A DNA stretch of 64,000 nucleotides from Halioglobus sp. (GTDB lineage: Bacteria; Pseudomonadota; Gammaproteobacteria; Pseudomonadales; Halieaceae): contig JAPKAY010000001.1 of NCBI GenBank assembly GCA_028825045.1, forward strand, positions 62,001 through 126,000, in the 5' to 3' direction. The translations under genes and the position numbers were made by a program. Below, piece after piece: positions 1 to 10,444 of this stretch. How positions within the stretch are numbered: position 1 is the first letter of the stretch; each line of letters begins with the position of its first letter. The notes beneath the pieces are model-generated. The model did no database searches. It saw only the letters and a list, made by a program, of their open reading frames with translations, and had not been told where the DNA came from.

Positions 1-630
1 GCAACTTCTCTGCTGATTATCGCGACATCGCTGCGATAAGAAGACGCCGACCATACCGCTTGGGGCGTATCGTCGAGTGCAAAACCGGTCAAGAGTAACC
101 GCAATGTTTGTAACTGCATTCTCTGTGATTGTTCAATCGATTCAAAAAAAACGCATACCGGGCAGAAGGGTCGATAGCCACAGCGCACAACAGCATGGCT
201 ATACCTCACGAATTCAGTTTTCAACCGCGCCCGAGAATTGCCTAATTTCAGGTGTCAAAATGGGCGCCAGAAAACATAAATACTCTACAGCACTCAACTG
301 ATTGAGAAGTCTATTCCAGACCAACCAGAACACAAGTACTTTTTTGAATTGAATTACAGATGAGCGAGTATCGGGGACGAATCGTCTACGAGGTAATCAG
401 CCTAAATCGCCCTGCGAGCACTGCTGTACCGGTAGGTAGTTTTGGCGCTATGTCGTTCGAGCTTGAGTATGATTTTATTGTAGATAAGAGTCTGGCTGAG
501 CACTAATCCTAACCTCTGCAGGTCCGCGCTGGCGAGACACAGTTGCTGTAAACTAAGTTTTCTCCAGTTCTCAGGTTACACCACCTAATAAAGCTGCTAT
601 AAGTTGCGAACACTAAAAGGGCTACTAAGT

Positions 631-2133
631 ATGATCAGAGCAATTCTTCTACTTGCGCTGCTGCTTCCCTACCTTAACGCCAGCGCCTCGAACTTTCCTC
701 GTCCAGCTTCGCTGGAGCCCGCTGTTCAATTCTGGATCAAGGTTTATACCGAAATCCCCACGTCTGCGGGCTACATTCACGACTCTCGGTCGCTGAATGT
801 CATATACGACACCATTGAGCTTCCTGGCCAGCCCGGTGACGCCGGTCGCCAGCGCCTGATAAGCGATGCAAGAGATCGGGTGGCCAGTGCCCTGAGTATC
901 CTCGGGGGTGGAAAACGCAGTAATCTTTCCATCACAGAAGAGACAGTGCTGTCGGCATGGCCACAGAATACATCCAGCAACACTTTTGCCGCTGCCGCGA
1001 AAAATGTTCGTTTCCAGCTTGGCCAGTCAAACCGTTTCAAAGAGGGGCTGATACGCTCCGGGCAGTGGAAGCCCCATATCCGTCAAACACTGAGGGCGCA
1101 TAACCTGCCTGCCGAACTGGAAGTGCTTCCTCATGTGGAGTCATCCTTTAATCCCGCAGCCTATTCAAAAGTGGCAGCAGCGGGTATGTGGCAGTTTATG
1201 CCCGCAACGGCGAGACAGTTCATGCGCGTAGATCATGTAGTAGACGAGCGCATGGATCCTTATGCAGCCACTGAGGGCGCCGCGAAATTACTTAAGCGCA
1301 ATTATGGCATTACCGGTACCTGGCCCCTGGCATTGACCGGTTACAACCACGGAGCGGGGGGCATGGTGCGTGCTTCCAAAGTACTGGGAACGCAGGATAT
1401 CGCGGTCATTGTAGAGCGGTATCGTGGCAGAGCTTTTGGTTTCGCATCTCGGAACTTTTATACCTCGTTTCTCGCGGCGCTTGAGATCGATAGCGACCCG
1501 GAACGTTTTTTTGGCCCGATAAAATTCGACAGGCCTACCCGCTACGACGTAGTCACACTGCAGGAATTCATCGCCGCAGACAACTTGGCCCAATCAACTG
1601 GTATCAGCCTGGATGAGCTCAGGCTCCATAATCCATCGTTGCGTGCGACTGTCTGGTCTGGCGAGAAACACATCCCTCAGGGCTATTCGTTCAGAGTGCC
1701 TTCGACCAGACTGGCGCAACCGTTGGCCCGCGCCGTGGCAGACTTATCCAGCGACGCTCGCCACACGTTGCAGCAACCTGATCTGGAGCACCGCATTGCA
1801 TCCGGTGATTCTCTTAGCACTATTGCTCGGAAATACGGTACTTCCGTGTCGCGATTGATGGCGCTCAATGGTTTGCACAACCACAAAATTCGATCAGGAA
1901 AAAACCTCATCCTGCCGGGGAATACAAGACCTGTACCTGCTAATGCCTCGCTGGCAGCTCGCGCAGCCGCTAGTCAGGGTAGTTTTGAATACACTATTCG
2001 CGAGGGCGATTCGTTATGGAGTATTGCGCGGCGCTTCAAGGTTTCCCAGAAGCAACTCGTTTCGTGGAATGGTATATCCAGTAAGAAATATCTCCAGCCG
2101 GGTCAGAAGTTGAAGATCGCTACCGCCGGTTAA
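631..2133 (+). CDS. mltD: Membrane-bound lytic murein transglycosylase D-like, SLT domain plus LysM repeats
   Basis: Signal peptide; SLT motif (LEVLPHVESSFNPAAYSKVAAAGMWQFMPATA); two C-terminal LysM modules (YTIREGDSLWSIARRFKVS). ORF track starts at 604; ATG at 631 begins the signal peptide. Confidence 0.93.
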   Translation: MIRAILLLALLLPYLNASASNFPRPASLEPAVQFWIKVYTEIPTSAGYIHDSRSLNVIYDTIELPGQPGDAGRQRLISDARDRVASALSILGGGKRSNLSITEETVLSAWPQNTSSNTFAAAAKNVRFQLGQSNRFKEGLIRSGQWKPHIRQTLRAHNLPAELEVLPHVESSFNPAAYSKVAAAGMWQFMPATARQFMRVDHVVDERMDPYAATEGAAKLLKRNYGITGTWPLALTGYNHGAGGMVRASKVLGTQDIAVIVERYRGRAFGFASRNFYTSFLAALEIDSDPERFFGPIKFDRPTRYDVVTLQEFIAADNLAQSTGISLDELRLHNPSLRATVWSGEKHIPQGYSFRVPSTRLAQPLARAVADLSSDARHTLQQPDLEHRIASGDSLSTIARKYGTSVSRLMALNGLHNHKIRSGKNLILPGNTRPVPANASLAARAAASQGSFEYTIREGDSLWSIARRFKVSQKQLVSWNGISSKKYLQPGQKLKIATAG

Positions 2134-2260
2134 AATCTCCGCTACACCTTGAAAAACAAACTGATGCGGAGTTCAGTATCATCTTGTTCCGGGTATGAGC
2201 ATGACCTGATAAGGCTGCTCACCTGGACTCCAGCAACACCCATCTTCGAAAATCAGGGTG

Positions 2261-2266
2261 TATAAT
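2261..2266 (+). promoter_or_regulatory. Candidate -10 element (TATAAT) upstream of the NUDIX gene
   Basis: Exact TATAAT about 32 bp before the start codon; no convincing -35 seen. Confidence 0.35.
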
Positions 2267-2297
2267 CGGGTTTTCTCTTTATGCCTGATGGAACAAA

Positions 2298-3035
2298 ATG
2301 AACGGCGACGAACAGCGCGATTCCGCTTACATCTCGAAAAATGAGCTACGCAAAACGGCACGGGCCGTAAAGCCTAAGGATGCGGCCACACTTATTATCG
2401 TCCGTAGAGGTGGCAAGGAGCCTCGTGTACTGATGGGAAAGCGCGCCGCTAGCCACAAATTCATGCCCAATAAATTCGTATTCCCCGGAGGGAAAGTAGA
2501 CCCCGGGGATGGCCGTATTGTGCCGCCACACGATTTGCACCCGCAGGTGATGAAACGCTTATGCCAGGGTTGTTCTCCAACACGGGCACGCGCTTTAGCA
2601 TTAGCGGCCATTCGTGAAACCTATGAGGAAACCGGATTAATTATTGGGGAGCCGCACACGCCGACCTTGAAATCGCGGTCACCCTTGTGGGGCGACTTTC
2701 TACAGCATGATATCAATCCGCGGCTCGATGCGCTTCACCTCATCGCTCGAGCGATTACACCGCCCTATCGAAATCGTCGGTTTGACGCGCGCTTCTTTAT
2801 GGTCGATGCCGAACATATTCAGGGTGAGGTGCATGAGCGCCCGCAGGGCTCGGGAGAGTTACTGGATTTGCATTGGGTGGGTGTGTCGAAAGCTCAAAGC
2901 ATGGAGCAGCTCCCTCACATCACTCGGTCGGTTCTGCAGGCATTGGAGGAGCGATTGCGTGATGGTGCAGGTCACGATGTGTTGGGTCCGTTTGTCCATA
3001 CGCGCTACGGAAAGTCTGTTATCGAATCGATTTAG
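2298..3035 (+). CDS. NUDIX hydrolase
   Basis: Nudix box GGKVDPGDG...AAIRETYEETGL. Confidence 0.9.
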   Translation: MNGDEQRDSAYISKNELRKTARAVKPKDAATLIIVRRGGKEPRVLMGKRAASHKFMPNKFVFPGGKVDPGDGRIVPPHDLHPQVMKRLCQGCSPTRARALALAAIRETYEETGLIIGEPHTPTLKSRSPLWGDFLQHDINPRLDALHLIARAITPPYRNRRFDARFFMVDAEHIQGEVHERPQGSGELLDLHWVGVSKAQSMEQLPHITRSVLQALEERLRDGAGHDVLGPFVHTRYGKSVIESI

Positions 3036-3112
3036 AACGAAACTAGTGTTTGAGCAGGTAGCCCGGCGATTGCGTTGCTAAACTGTAGAGAACGCGACCA
3101 GAATGGAGGCCT

Positions 3113-3235
3113 ATGGTGCAGCATAGTCGAGCTGTTTTATGGTTTTTTACCTGGGTCTGTATGCTTGTATTTGCCCCTCTCACTCTTGGTAATAAATCAC
3201 CGCAAGCTTCCTATCGACTCGTTGACGTTACCTGA
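3113..3235 (+). CDS. Putative 40-aa small membrane/secreted protein
   Basis: MVQHSRAVLWFFTWVCMLVFAPLTLGNKSPQASYRLVDVT; GGAGG about 5 nt upstream of ATG; hydrophobic N-terminus; TGA TAG double stop. Below the ORF-track length cutoff. Confidence 0.35.
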   Translation: MVQHSRAVLWFFTWVCMLVFAPLTLGNKSPQASYRLVDVT

Positions 3236-3331
3236 TAGTTTGCGTTCAGATCGCAGGTAGAAAAATCCAGAGTCGCGGAATCAGTTGCAGATTGATGTAA
3301 AGCCGGCAAAGAAAAGAGTCATAATCAAGCG

Positions 3332-3949
3332 ATGCCAAACAACACGCAACCCGATGTCACACAGCAAAGCCCTCAACTGGGCCGCCTGCAGAGAGGCCCC
3401 ACTGCCAAGGGTTACCGGGTTGCGAGCTTTACTGACATTTTAAAACGCCATGGAACGACCATGGGATGTCTTGCGGTCATCTGTCTGATAGCCCCAGGTT
3501 CCCTTTCAACTATTGCGGCCACGAGCACGAAGTTTATTCTGCAGCCCCTACCGTATTTCTTTGCATTGTTAAGCCTGCTAGTATTTTTTTCTGTCTGGAC
3601 CGCACGACGCCCAGGTTCGATCAAACGGAAAACCCAATGGATATTTTATCTGCTGTATATCTCCATCGTTGAAGAACTTACCTTCAGGGTTATCTTTCCC
3701 TCGCTACTCACTCCGCACTTCAGTTGGTTAACAGCAAACATTGTAAGCAACGTACTGTTTGCTGGCATACATTACATCACCCTGCGTTGGAAGCTTAGAA
3801 ATTGCATAGTGACTTTTGTTGGTGGAATGGGTTTGAGCCAGTTAATGACTCATGGTGATCTGACACTGGTTGTTCTTATTCATTGGCTGGGGACTTTTAT
3901 TAATACGCCGTTCCCTCCGACAGGAAAAAATAATCGCAGCCATAGTTAG
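3332..3949 (+). CDS. CPBP family (CAAX-type) intramembrane metalloprotease
   Basis: EELTFR (EExxxR) and FAGIH (FxxxH) motifs in a multi-TM protein. Confidence 0.75.
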   Translation: MPNNTQPDVTQQSPQLGRLQRGPTAKGYRVASFTDILKRHGTTMGCLAVICLIAPGSLSTIAATSTKFILQPLPYFFALLSLLVFFSVWTARRPGSIKRKTQWIFYLLYISIVEELTFRVIFPSLLTPHFSWLTANIVSNVLFAGIHYITLRWKLRNCIVTFVGGMGLSQLMTHGDLTLVVLIHWLGTFINTPFPPTGKNNRSHS

Positions 3950-4027
3950 ATGTTAGCGTAGAAAAATATCCAATATTTTTGGGTAACACTATACCTTCAC
4001 TCATTTTACTCTAGTTTGGAGATATGC

Positions 4028-4816
4028 ATGTACCATCATCGTCTCGTAATCTCGTACAAGGGCACCAGCTACTTTGGCTGGCAAGACCTAGGTGCAAGCG
4101 AACAAAAGCCCACCGTCCAGGCAAGTATCCACCAGGCCCTAAAGATAATTTGTAAATATCAGAGCTGTACTATCTCTGCAGCAAGTCGAACCGATGCTGG
4201 TGTCCACGCACAGGGCCAGGTTGTAAAAATCACTATCGCCATAGATATCGAATCCGAAAAACTTCTGCGTGGCATGAATTCACTATTGCCTGATGATATC
4301 CGCATTCTGCAATGTGCACCCTGTGCAGCAGAATTTAATTCCAATAAGGACAGCAAGAGTAAAGAGTACCGATACTATTTCTGTACGGATCCAATCTACA
4401 ACCCAGTTCTCAACGATATCGTTACGCATGTCCCCTGTAATGGCAACGCCTCAGCCGCAGAGTCAATTGATATAGAACTCATGCAGCGGGCCTGCAAACT
4501 TTTCATTGGCCAACATGATTTTTATAGCTTCGCGAGACGAGATGCCAATATTCGATCAACCTACCGTACCATTTTTACTTGTGAAATTTTGCGTGCGCCA
4601 CCTTCAATCTTCGATAATGAAGTTTTCTACCTTAAGATCGTAGGTAATGGTTTTTTAAAGCAGATGGTTCGATATATTGCGGGCGCGTTATTCGCGCTCG
4701 GGAGAAACCAGCTTAGCTTGAGCAGTATTAGTGAGGCGCTAGTGGATCACAAAGAGGAAAAAATTAGTTCCAGAGCCAAGTCGCATGGGCTGCATTTGAT
4801 TCAAATTTGTTATTAA
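4028..4816 (+). CDS. truA: tRNA pseudouridine(38-40) synthase TruA
   Basis: YKGTSYFGWQ, SRTDAGVHAQGQV, NGFLKQMVRYIAGAL motifs. ATG at 4028; ORF track extends to a TTG at 4016. Confidence 0.93.
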   Translation: MYHHRLVISYKGTSYFGWQDLGASEQKPTVQASIHQALKIICKYQSCTISAASRTDAGVHAQGQVVKITIAIDIESEKLLRGMNSLLPDDIRILQCAPCAAEFNSNKDSKSKEYRYYFCTDPIYNPVLNDIVTHVPCNGNASAAESIDIELMQRACKLFIGQHDFYSFARRDANIRSTYRTIFTCEILRAPPSIFDNEVFYLKIVGNGFLKQMVRYIAGALFALGRNQLSLSSISEALVDHKEEKISSRAKSHGLHLIQICY

Positions 4817-4922
4817 ATTTTAAAGGTAATTGAATTCAAAATAGCCTCATAGTTAGCAAATAATGGTGCTCCAAAAGAATTCGCTTTAAGTCGGAAGCGG
4901 TCGTTTCCTCCTGTCCCGAGAC

Positions 4923-4946
4923 AAAAAATCCCGCAGAGGGCGGGCT
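4923..4946 (-). terminator. Intrinsic terminator for the DUF4136 gene
   Basis: Inverted repeat CCCGC...GCGGG, with an A6 tract on + (U-tract on the minus transcript). Confidence 0.65.
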
Positions 4947-4968
4947 TTGGGGGGTGCGAAGGTTCTGG

Positions 4969-5592
4969 TTATGCCGGCGGCAGCGGTGGCGGCGGAAATG
5001 CTGCAAAAATGGCTGTGGCGGCGGCATTGTATTTGTCTTGATCAGCGCTTTGATTACCCTTGAGGCGTGATTGGGTGACGCCGCGCCATACGGATTTATG
5101 CAACTTCGGGTCTATCAGGTCGACGATAAAGGTACCTTGGGTGTAGTTCTGCACGGTTACCTCGGTACGCGTCGGGCTGCAGGCCCAGCAGTTGTAGTAG
5201 CTGTATCGGTTGTAGCGGCCATAGTACCCACCGTAACCCGCGGTGGGTGTATTCCAGGTGCGCACATCGGTTTTGTTCTGTGTGACCAGTGCCCAGCTTA
5301 GTAAGAGGTCGGCCTCGGTCGTATCCTTTACGATAACAAAACCTTTATTGGTAAGCGCGTAGGACAAGGCTTCGTCAATGCGGTCGCGCTGGATGTCACT
5401 CAGCTGGTGAGGGTTGTCGCCGGAGACATCTCCGGAATTTCGGTAGAAGCTGATTTTTTTCACGGCGGCGAAATCGTAATCCGCTTTGTAATCCACTGTT
5501 GGCTTCGGTGGGCCGCTGGCACAGGCCGCCAGTATGATGGCGATGCCAAAACCAGCGAGAGTGCGCAGGGCTGTGCAGGTGGTTTGTATCAT
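4969..5592 (-). CDS. DUF4136 domain-containing lipoprotein
   Basis: Lipobox (LAACASGPP), YDFAAVKKISFY...ADLLLSW, FIVDLIDPKLHKSVWRGV pattern. Confidence 0.8.
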   Translation of the reverse strand: MIQTTCTALRTLAGFGIAIILAACASGPPKPTVDYKADYDFAAVKKISFYRNSGDVSGDNPHQLSDIQRDRIDEALSYALTNKGFVIVKDTTEADLLLSWALVTQNKTDVRTWNTPTAGYGGYYGRYNRYSYYNCWACSPTRTEVTVQNYTQGTFIVDLIDPKLHKSVWRGVTQSRLKGNQSADQDKYNAAATAIFAAFPPPPLPPA

Positions 5593-5719
5593 TAAAATCG
5601 TCCTCGGGAGCGGGGGGGTGCGTATGACGTTCTTAGTGTAACTAATTTTGTGGTGTCCCGTCGATGCAGCCCCTTTTTTTTGGCCAACTCATCAAAAGCC
5701 CAAACCAAGCCACTACTGA

Positions 5720-6808
5720 TTACTCGAGGGCGCAGCCGTCGGTCAACCTCATCAGCTGACTCATATGTTTTTTGGGCGCGCTCACACCACGCGCTGCGCG
5801 ATAGTTTCTCAATATAATCCAGTGGCGATAGACACTGGGAAGGATTGTGGCGAGTTGCGATTCCAGGTCGAGGATTGGGCCGGCTAGTGCCTTGTGACGC
5901 TCGCTCACCCAGACCGTAAAAGGTGAGACGCTAGCGTTGAAAATCTCCTGGATGCGCATGGACAAATCCCTGGATGCGCTGAAGGAGGCGTGAATTCGAC
6001 AATGGGATTCTAACCTTATGTGTCGCTGCACCAATAGGTCAGCATCAGCCAGGTAGTCTCCCTGATCAGAAAGCGCTTGCAATAGCACGCCGCCTTCACC
6101 GCCGGCGACTTCGCCTAGTAGGAGCTCGAACTCCCTTTCCGGGGTGCGATAATCGCCGCGTAGCCAGTGGTCTGCGTGGTGATTGATAGCATGCAGCGCC
6201 GCAAGGCTGTCGCCGTGACGTGCGCGTGGATAAGCACCTGGAGCGGATTTTGGCAGCCAGAAAGCGCGATATTCCTCGCTGCCCAAAGTAGCATTGAAAA
6301 TGAGCGCTGGCAGTTGACCCTGTTGTTCTACCTTAAAGGATTGCAGCCTGTCGGCCAGTGTTGCGTTGTTTTTTTCGTGTAACTGCGTAATACATGTCGG
6401 TGCCAGGCGCAAAAATTCGAGTGTCATGAGCAGACGTTGGGAAGGCTTTGCCTGGCGACTGAGATCTGTGGAGCGCTTGCGAATGTTGGTCTGCAACGCG
6501 CAGCCGCGCACGCTCAGGAAATCGAGTGAGTCCAGACTACTGGTTGGTATGCTTAGCCGTATGTCGGCGATGGTCGGCGGAAGAAGTGGAGACGCAGGTG
6601 GGGCATCTGGTATTGCAACGGACAGGGTTAGACTCAATCTGGACAGGTAGTTGCTAAACGGCGCTTCCGCCGCTTGTGGCTGGCAACCCAGCAGCACGGT
6701 GACGGTCACGCAGCAGCTCAGCCACTGAAATTGGCCTGATGTGCGTTTGGCGTCTGGCCACAGCCCCATAGTGCGACTTCCGCATAACTTTGTTCCGTTA
6801 TAACGCAA
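5720..6808 (-). CDS. DUF3080-like lipoprotein
   Basis: Lipobox VTVLLGCQ; overall resemblance to DUF3080 proteins. The start may be internal. Confidence 0.6.
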   Translation of the reverse strand: MRYNGTKLCGSRTMGLWPDAKRTSGQFQWLSCCVTVTVLLGCQPQAAEAPFSNYLSRLSLTLSVAIPDAPPASPLLPPTIADIRLSIPTSSLDSLDFLSVRGCALQTNIRKRSTDLSRQAKPSQRLLMTLEFLRLAPTCITQLHEKNNATLADRLQSFKVEQQGQLPALIFNATLGSEEYRAFWLPKSAPGAYPRARHGDSLAALHAINHHADHWLRGDYRTPEREFELLLGEVAGGEGGVLLQALSDQGDYLADADLLVQRHIRLESHCRIHASFSASRDLSMRIQEIFNASVSPFTVWVSERHKALAGPILDLESQLATILPSVYRHWIILRNYRAARGVSAPKKHMSQLMRLTDGCALE

Positions 6809-6902
6809 GCGGGAAGTAGATGCGGCATCATATGCAGCCTAATTGCTCAGTCTCTGCAATTTCCATGGGCCGGGGCTGGGCCGGCGGGGATTGGGGGGCG
6901 AA

Positions 6903-7523
6903 TCAAGCCACCTGGGCTGTCGCGCGCTCATACCAAGCCTTCAGGTGCGAGCATTCATCGGGTATAGATTGCTTAATCCAGCTCAGAAATTCAATCGAGA
7001 CCAACAGGTCTATATCAGCCACTGTGAAGTTGTCGCCGGCCATCCAGGTGGAGTTACCCAGATGGGCGTCCAGTCGCGGCAGAATGTGGTTGATGAGCAA
7101 TATCCCGCGGTCCACCAGGTCCGGTATTTGCGGGACATCCATTGGCCCCGGTAATGCCCGGTTGATAAAGCTTTTACCTCGGTTTCGCAGAGCACTGGCG
7201 ATGGACATCATTAGTCCGCTGAACACGTGGTGGCATCCACTGATGGTCTGGGCGCGTTCCAGCGCGGTGCTTCCCAATAACGGATGCTCCGGGTAAAGCG
7301 CTTCCAGGTAGACATATATGCCGATCACTTCCGTCAGTAATGTGCCATCGTCTGTCACCAGCGCGGGCACTGTGCAGGCCGGATTTATCTTTCTATAGTC
7401 ATCACTGAGCTGATCGGCTGTCATCATGTCTACCTGATGGGTCTCAATCTCGATGCCTTTCAGCTTAAGAAAGAGGGTAAGCCGCCTGGGGTTGGGGGCG
7501 GGGTCATAGGTATACAGTTTCAT
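6903..7523 (-). CDS. Glutathione S-transferase family protein
   Basis: MKLYTYDPAPNPRRLTLFLKLKGIEIE...NPACTVPALVTDDGTLLTEV; C-terminal FTVADIDLL. ORF track extends further upstream to 7652. Confidence 0.9.
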   Translation of the reverse strand: MKLYTYDPAPNPRRLTLFLKLKGIEIETHQVDMMTADQLSDDYRKINPACTVPALVTDDGTLLTEVIGIYVYLEALYPEHPLLGSTALERAQTISGCHHVFSGLMMSIASALRNRGKSFINRALPGPMDVPQIPDLVDRGILLINHILPRLDAHLGNSTWMAGDNFTVADIDLLVSIEFLSWIKQSIPDECSHLKAWYERATAQVA

Positions 7524-7663
7524 GGCAAATACCTCCTTAATGAGGGCTTCAGTCCAGCTCAAGCACGCTGAAGCTGCTTTTTCGCTCGGTGCGCCAGTTT
7601 GTCTTGGTTTAAGGGCGTGGGCAATAGTTTCCTCCCTGCATTTTCCCGCCACTCATATGTGGC

Positions 7664-7669
7664 TATAAT
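7664..7669 (+). promoter_or_regulatory. Candidate -10 element (TATAAT) for the cytochrome c5-like gene
   Basis: TATAAT with a weak TTTTCC -35 at 17-bp spacing; about 29 bp before the ORF. Confidence 0.4.
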
Positions 7670-7697
7670 GCGCGCCTAACTCAGAGAGGAAACCATA

Positions 7698-8132
7698 GTG
7701 ATGAATAGAGTAATTTTCAGTGTTTTGGCTGCCTTACTGGCCATCAGCGTATCCGCACAAGACCTGACTGATTCCCAGCGTGCGGCCATCGAAGAGCGTA
7801 TTCACCCCGTGGGTCAATCCTGCATGGAAGGCGATAGCGGCTGTGGCGGTGCAGTTGCAGTGGCTGCGGTTGCCAGTAGCGGCTCTCGCTCCGGCGAAGA
7901 GGTCTACAACTCGGCCTGTCTGGCCTGTCACAGCAGCGGCGCTGCTGGCGCACCGATATATGGCGTTGCTGCCAACTGGACTGATCGTATTGCCAAGGGT
8001 AACGCTGTTCTTTACACCAGTGGCATTGAGGGGATAGCCGGTACCGGTATGATCGCCAAAGGCGGTTGTATGAGTTGTTCCAATGAGGAAATTGAGGCGG
8101 CGGTTGACTATATGGTGGCTGGCAGCAAGTAG
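7698..8132 (+). CDS. Class I c-type cytochrome, cytochrome c5-like
   Basis: Signal peptide; CLACH heme motif; GGCMSCSNEEIEAAVDYM C-terminus typical of cytochrome c5. Confidence 0.9.
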   Translation: MMNRVIFSVLAALLAISVSAQDLTDSQRAAIEERIHPVGQSCMEGDSGCGGAVAVAAVASSGSRSGEEVYNSACLACHSSGAAGAPIYGVAANWTDRIAKGNAVLYTSGIEGIAGTGMIAKGGCMSCSNEEIEAAVDYMVAGSK

Positions 8133-8349
8133 GGTTGTCAGGTCATAGTAGAGTGACTGCAGGCCCCAAACGGGTAGAGGTGAGGGGCTACAAAATTTCC
8201 CGCGGCAGGGAGTTTCTTTTTCCAATACGGGCGAATGAAAAAACACCGCTTAAATATTTTGCCGTTCACTCATCATAGAGTGCAGGGTGCGACCGTTTAT
8301 TGTAGGAAACGGTAACTCCAGAAATGCAAATTCAATACGTATTCCGAAC

Positions 8350-10347
8350 TTAGGCAAACAAGTCCTTTAACCCTGCCAGGGTTTCTTGCCCCCGCTCTTC
8401 ATTGGCGTCCTGTGTATCCTGACCACCACCTTGCCACTGCAGGTCATCCTCAGGAAGTTCTGCGATGAAACGGCTGGGTTCGCAATTAATGGTTTCGCCA
8501 AACTGACGTCGCTTCAACGCCATGGTCATACTCAGGGTTTGCTGTGCCCGGGTAATGCCAACGTATGCGAGTCGCCGTTCTTCCTCGATGTTGTCCTCTT
8601 CGACGCTTACCCGGTGAGGCAGGATCTTCTCCTCCATACCGATAATGTAAACGTGTGGAAATTCCAGCCCCTTGGCTGCGTGCAGCGTCATCAGTTGCAC
8701 ACTTTCGGGCCCTTTTTCCTCCTCGTCCTGTTGTTCTAATAAATCGCGTAGCACCAGTCGCGAGATGGCTTCATCCAAGCCCACCTCTTCGTTTGCCATC
8801 ACCCGTTGGAGTCCGTCTATCAGGAAATGTACGTTGCCCATGCGGCGTTCGGCCACTTCATCACTGGAGCTGAGCTGTTCCAGCCAGCCCTGGTAATCGA
8901 TGTCGCGAACCATCTGCCGCACACCGGAAACATTGCTGTTGCCTTCACAATTTCGACGCACGCCGTCCATCCACTGACGAAATTCCCGCAGGCGCTTGTG
9001 TCCGCCGTCAGATACTTCGCTGATGCCAATGCGAGCACACGCTTGGTTCAGACTGCAGTGATTGGTAAGAGCGAAATTACCGAGGGCTTCCAGCGTGGAG
9101 GTGCCCAGTTTGCGTCGCGGCACATTGGCAATGCGCAAAAATGCATTGTCATCATTCTCGTTAACGATTAGTCGCAGGTAGGCCATAATGTCCTTCACCT
9201 CATTGCGAGCGAAGAAGGAGGTGCCGCCACTAAGATGATAGGGCACCTGCTGTTGCTGCAGCGCAAGCTCGATCAGTCGCGACTGGTGGTTGCCGCGGTA
9301 CAGGATGGCATAGTCGCCAAAGCGAGTGCGTTTGCGCAATTGGTGGTCGAGAATTTCTGCCACAACCTGGTCGGCTTCGTGCTGCTCATCGGCGCAGCGA
9401 ATGACGCGCAGTGGTTCGCCGTAGCCCAATTCACTCCATAGCTGTTTATCGAATACGTGGGCGTTATTGGCGATCAGCGTATTGGCGGCCTTGAGTATGC
9501 GCGCAGTGGAGCGGTAGTTCTGTTCCAGTTTTACCAGCTTCAAACCTGGGAAATCGTCCTGTAGTTGCACCAGATTTTCCGGTCGGGCACCGCGCCAGGA
9601 GTAAATGGACTGATCGTCATCGCCCACTACAGTAAGGCCGCCGCGCAGACCAATCAGTTGTTTCACCAGGAGGTACTGGCTGGAGTTGGTGTCCTGGTAT
9701 TCATCAACCAGCAGGTAGTGGATCTGGTTCTGCCATTTTTCCAATATAGCCGGGTTGTGCTCGAATAAGATCGTGGGGAGCAGGATCAAATCGTCGAAAT
9801 CCAAAGCGTTATAGGCCTTTAGCGCTCGTTTGTAACGCAGGTAGGCCTGCGCGCAGAGAATATCTGCGGGACTCTTCGCTGTGGCCAGTGCCTCTTCGGG
9901 TAGCACGCGGTCGTTCTTCCAGTTAGAAATCTGCTGCACGATGGTGCCTGCCAGGTCGCCCTCGGCGCCGTGTTCCTGAATCAGCAGATCGCGCACCAGT
10001 GTGCGTGTGTCTTCGCCGTCAAAAATGGAAAACCCTGATTTTAATCCCAGTGTTTTGCGTTCCGCGCGAATAATTTTCAGGCCGAGTTGATGAAAGGTAC
10101 TCACTGTGAGCCGGTCCAGCGCACTACCGGGTAGCAGCTTGCTTACCCGCTCTTTCATTTCGCGTGCAGCTTTGTTGGTAAAGGTAACTGCGCTGATATG
10201 ACTGGAACTGATGCCACAGGTATTGATCAGAAACGCGATTTTTTCGGTAATCACACTGGTTTTGCCGCTGCCAGCGCCGGCCAGAACCAGGAGTGGGCCG
10301 TCGATATACTGGACGGCTTCGCGCTGTCGGGGGTTGAGTTGGTTCAC
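8350..10347 (-). CDS. rep: ATP-dependent DNA helicase Rep
   Basis: UvrD/Rep motifs: LNPRQREAV, AGAGSGKT, VDEYQDTNSSQY, GDDDQSIYSWRGA, VQLMTLHAAKGLEF. Confidence 0.95.
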   Translation of the reverse strand: MNQLNPRQREAVQYIDGPLLVLAGAGSGKTSVITEKIAFLINTCGISSSHISAVTFTNKAAREMKERVSKLLPGSALDRLTVSTFHQLGLKIIRAERKTLGLKSGFSIFDGEDTRTLVRDLLIQEHGAEGDLAGTIVQQISNWKNDRVLPEEALATAKSPADILCAQAYLRYKRALKAYNALDFDDLILLPTILFEHNPAILEKWQNQIHYLLVDEYQDTNSSQYLLVKQLIGLRGGLTVVGDDDQSIYSWRGARPENLVQLQDDFPGLKLVKLEQNYRSTARILKAANTLIANNAHVFDKQLWSELGYGEPLRVIRCADEQHEADQVVAEILDHQLRKRTRFGDYAILYRGNHQSRLIELALQQQQVPYHLSGGTSFFARNEVKDIMAYLRLIVNENDDNAFLRIANVPRRKLGTSTLEALGNFALTNHCSLNQACARIGISEVSDGGHKRLREFRQWMDGVRRNCEGNSNVSGVRQMVRDIDYQGWLEQLSSSDEVAERRMGNVHFLIDGLQRVMANEEVGLDEAISRLVLRDLLEQQDEEEKGPESVQLMTLHAAKGLEFPHVYIIGMEEKILPHRVSVEEDNIEEERRLAYVGITRAQQTLSMTMALKRRQFGETINCEPSRFIAELPEDDLQWQGGGQDTQDANEERGQETLAGLKDLFA

Positions 10348-10444
10348 GTTTGCTCGGATAGACCTGGCGGCGGGGGCAGTAGTCTAGCAAAAACTGCGAC
10401 TTGCTCGCGCAAAAAATCGGGATTAAACCGAAAATGGCCCTTTC

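Noticed and set aside
7734-8246. 170-aa ORF antisense to cytochrome c5
   Set aside because: Overlaps a gene with signal peptide and heme motif; no support for the antisense product.
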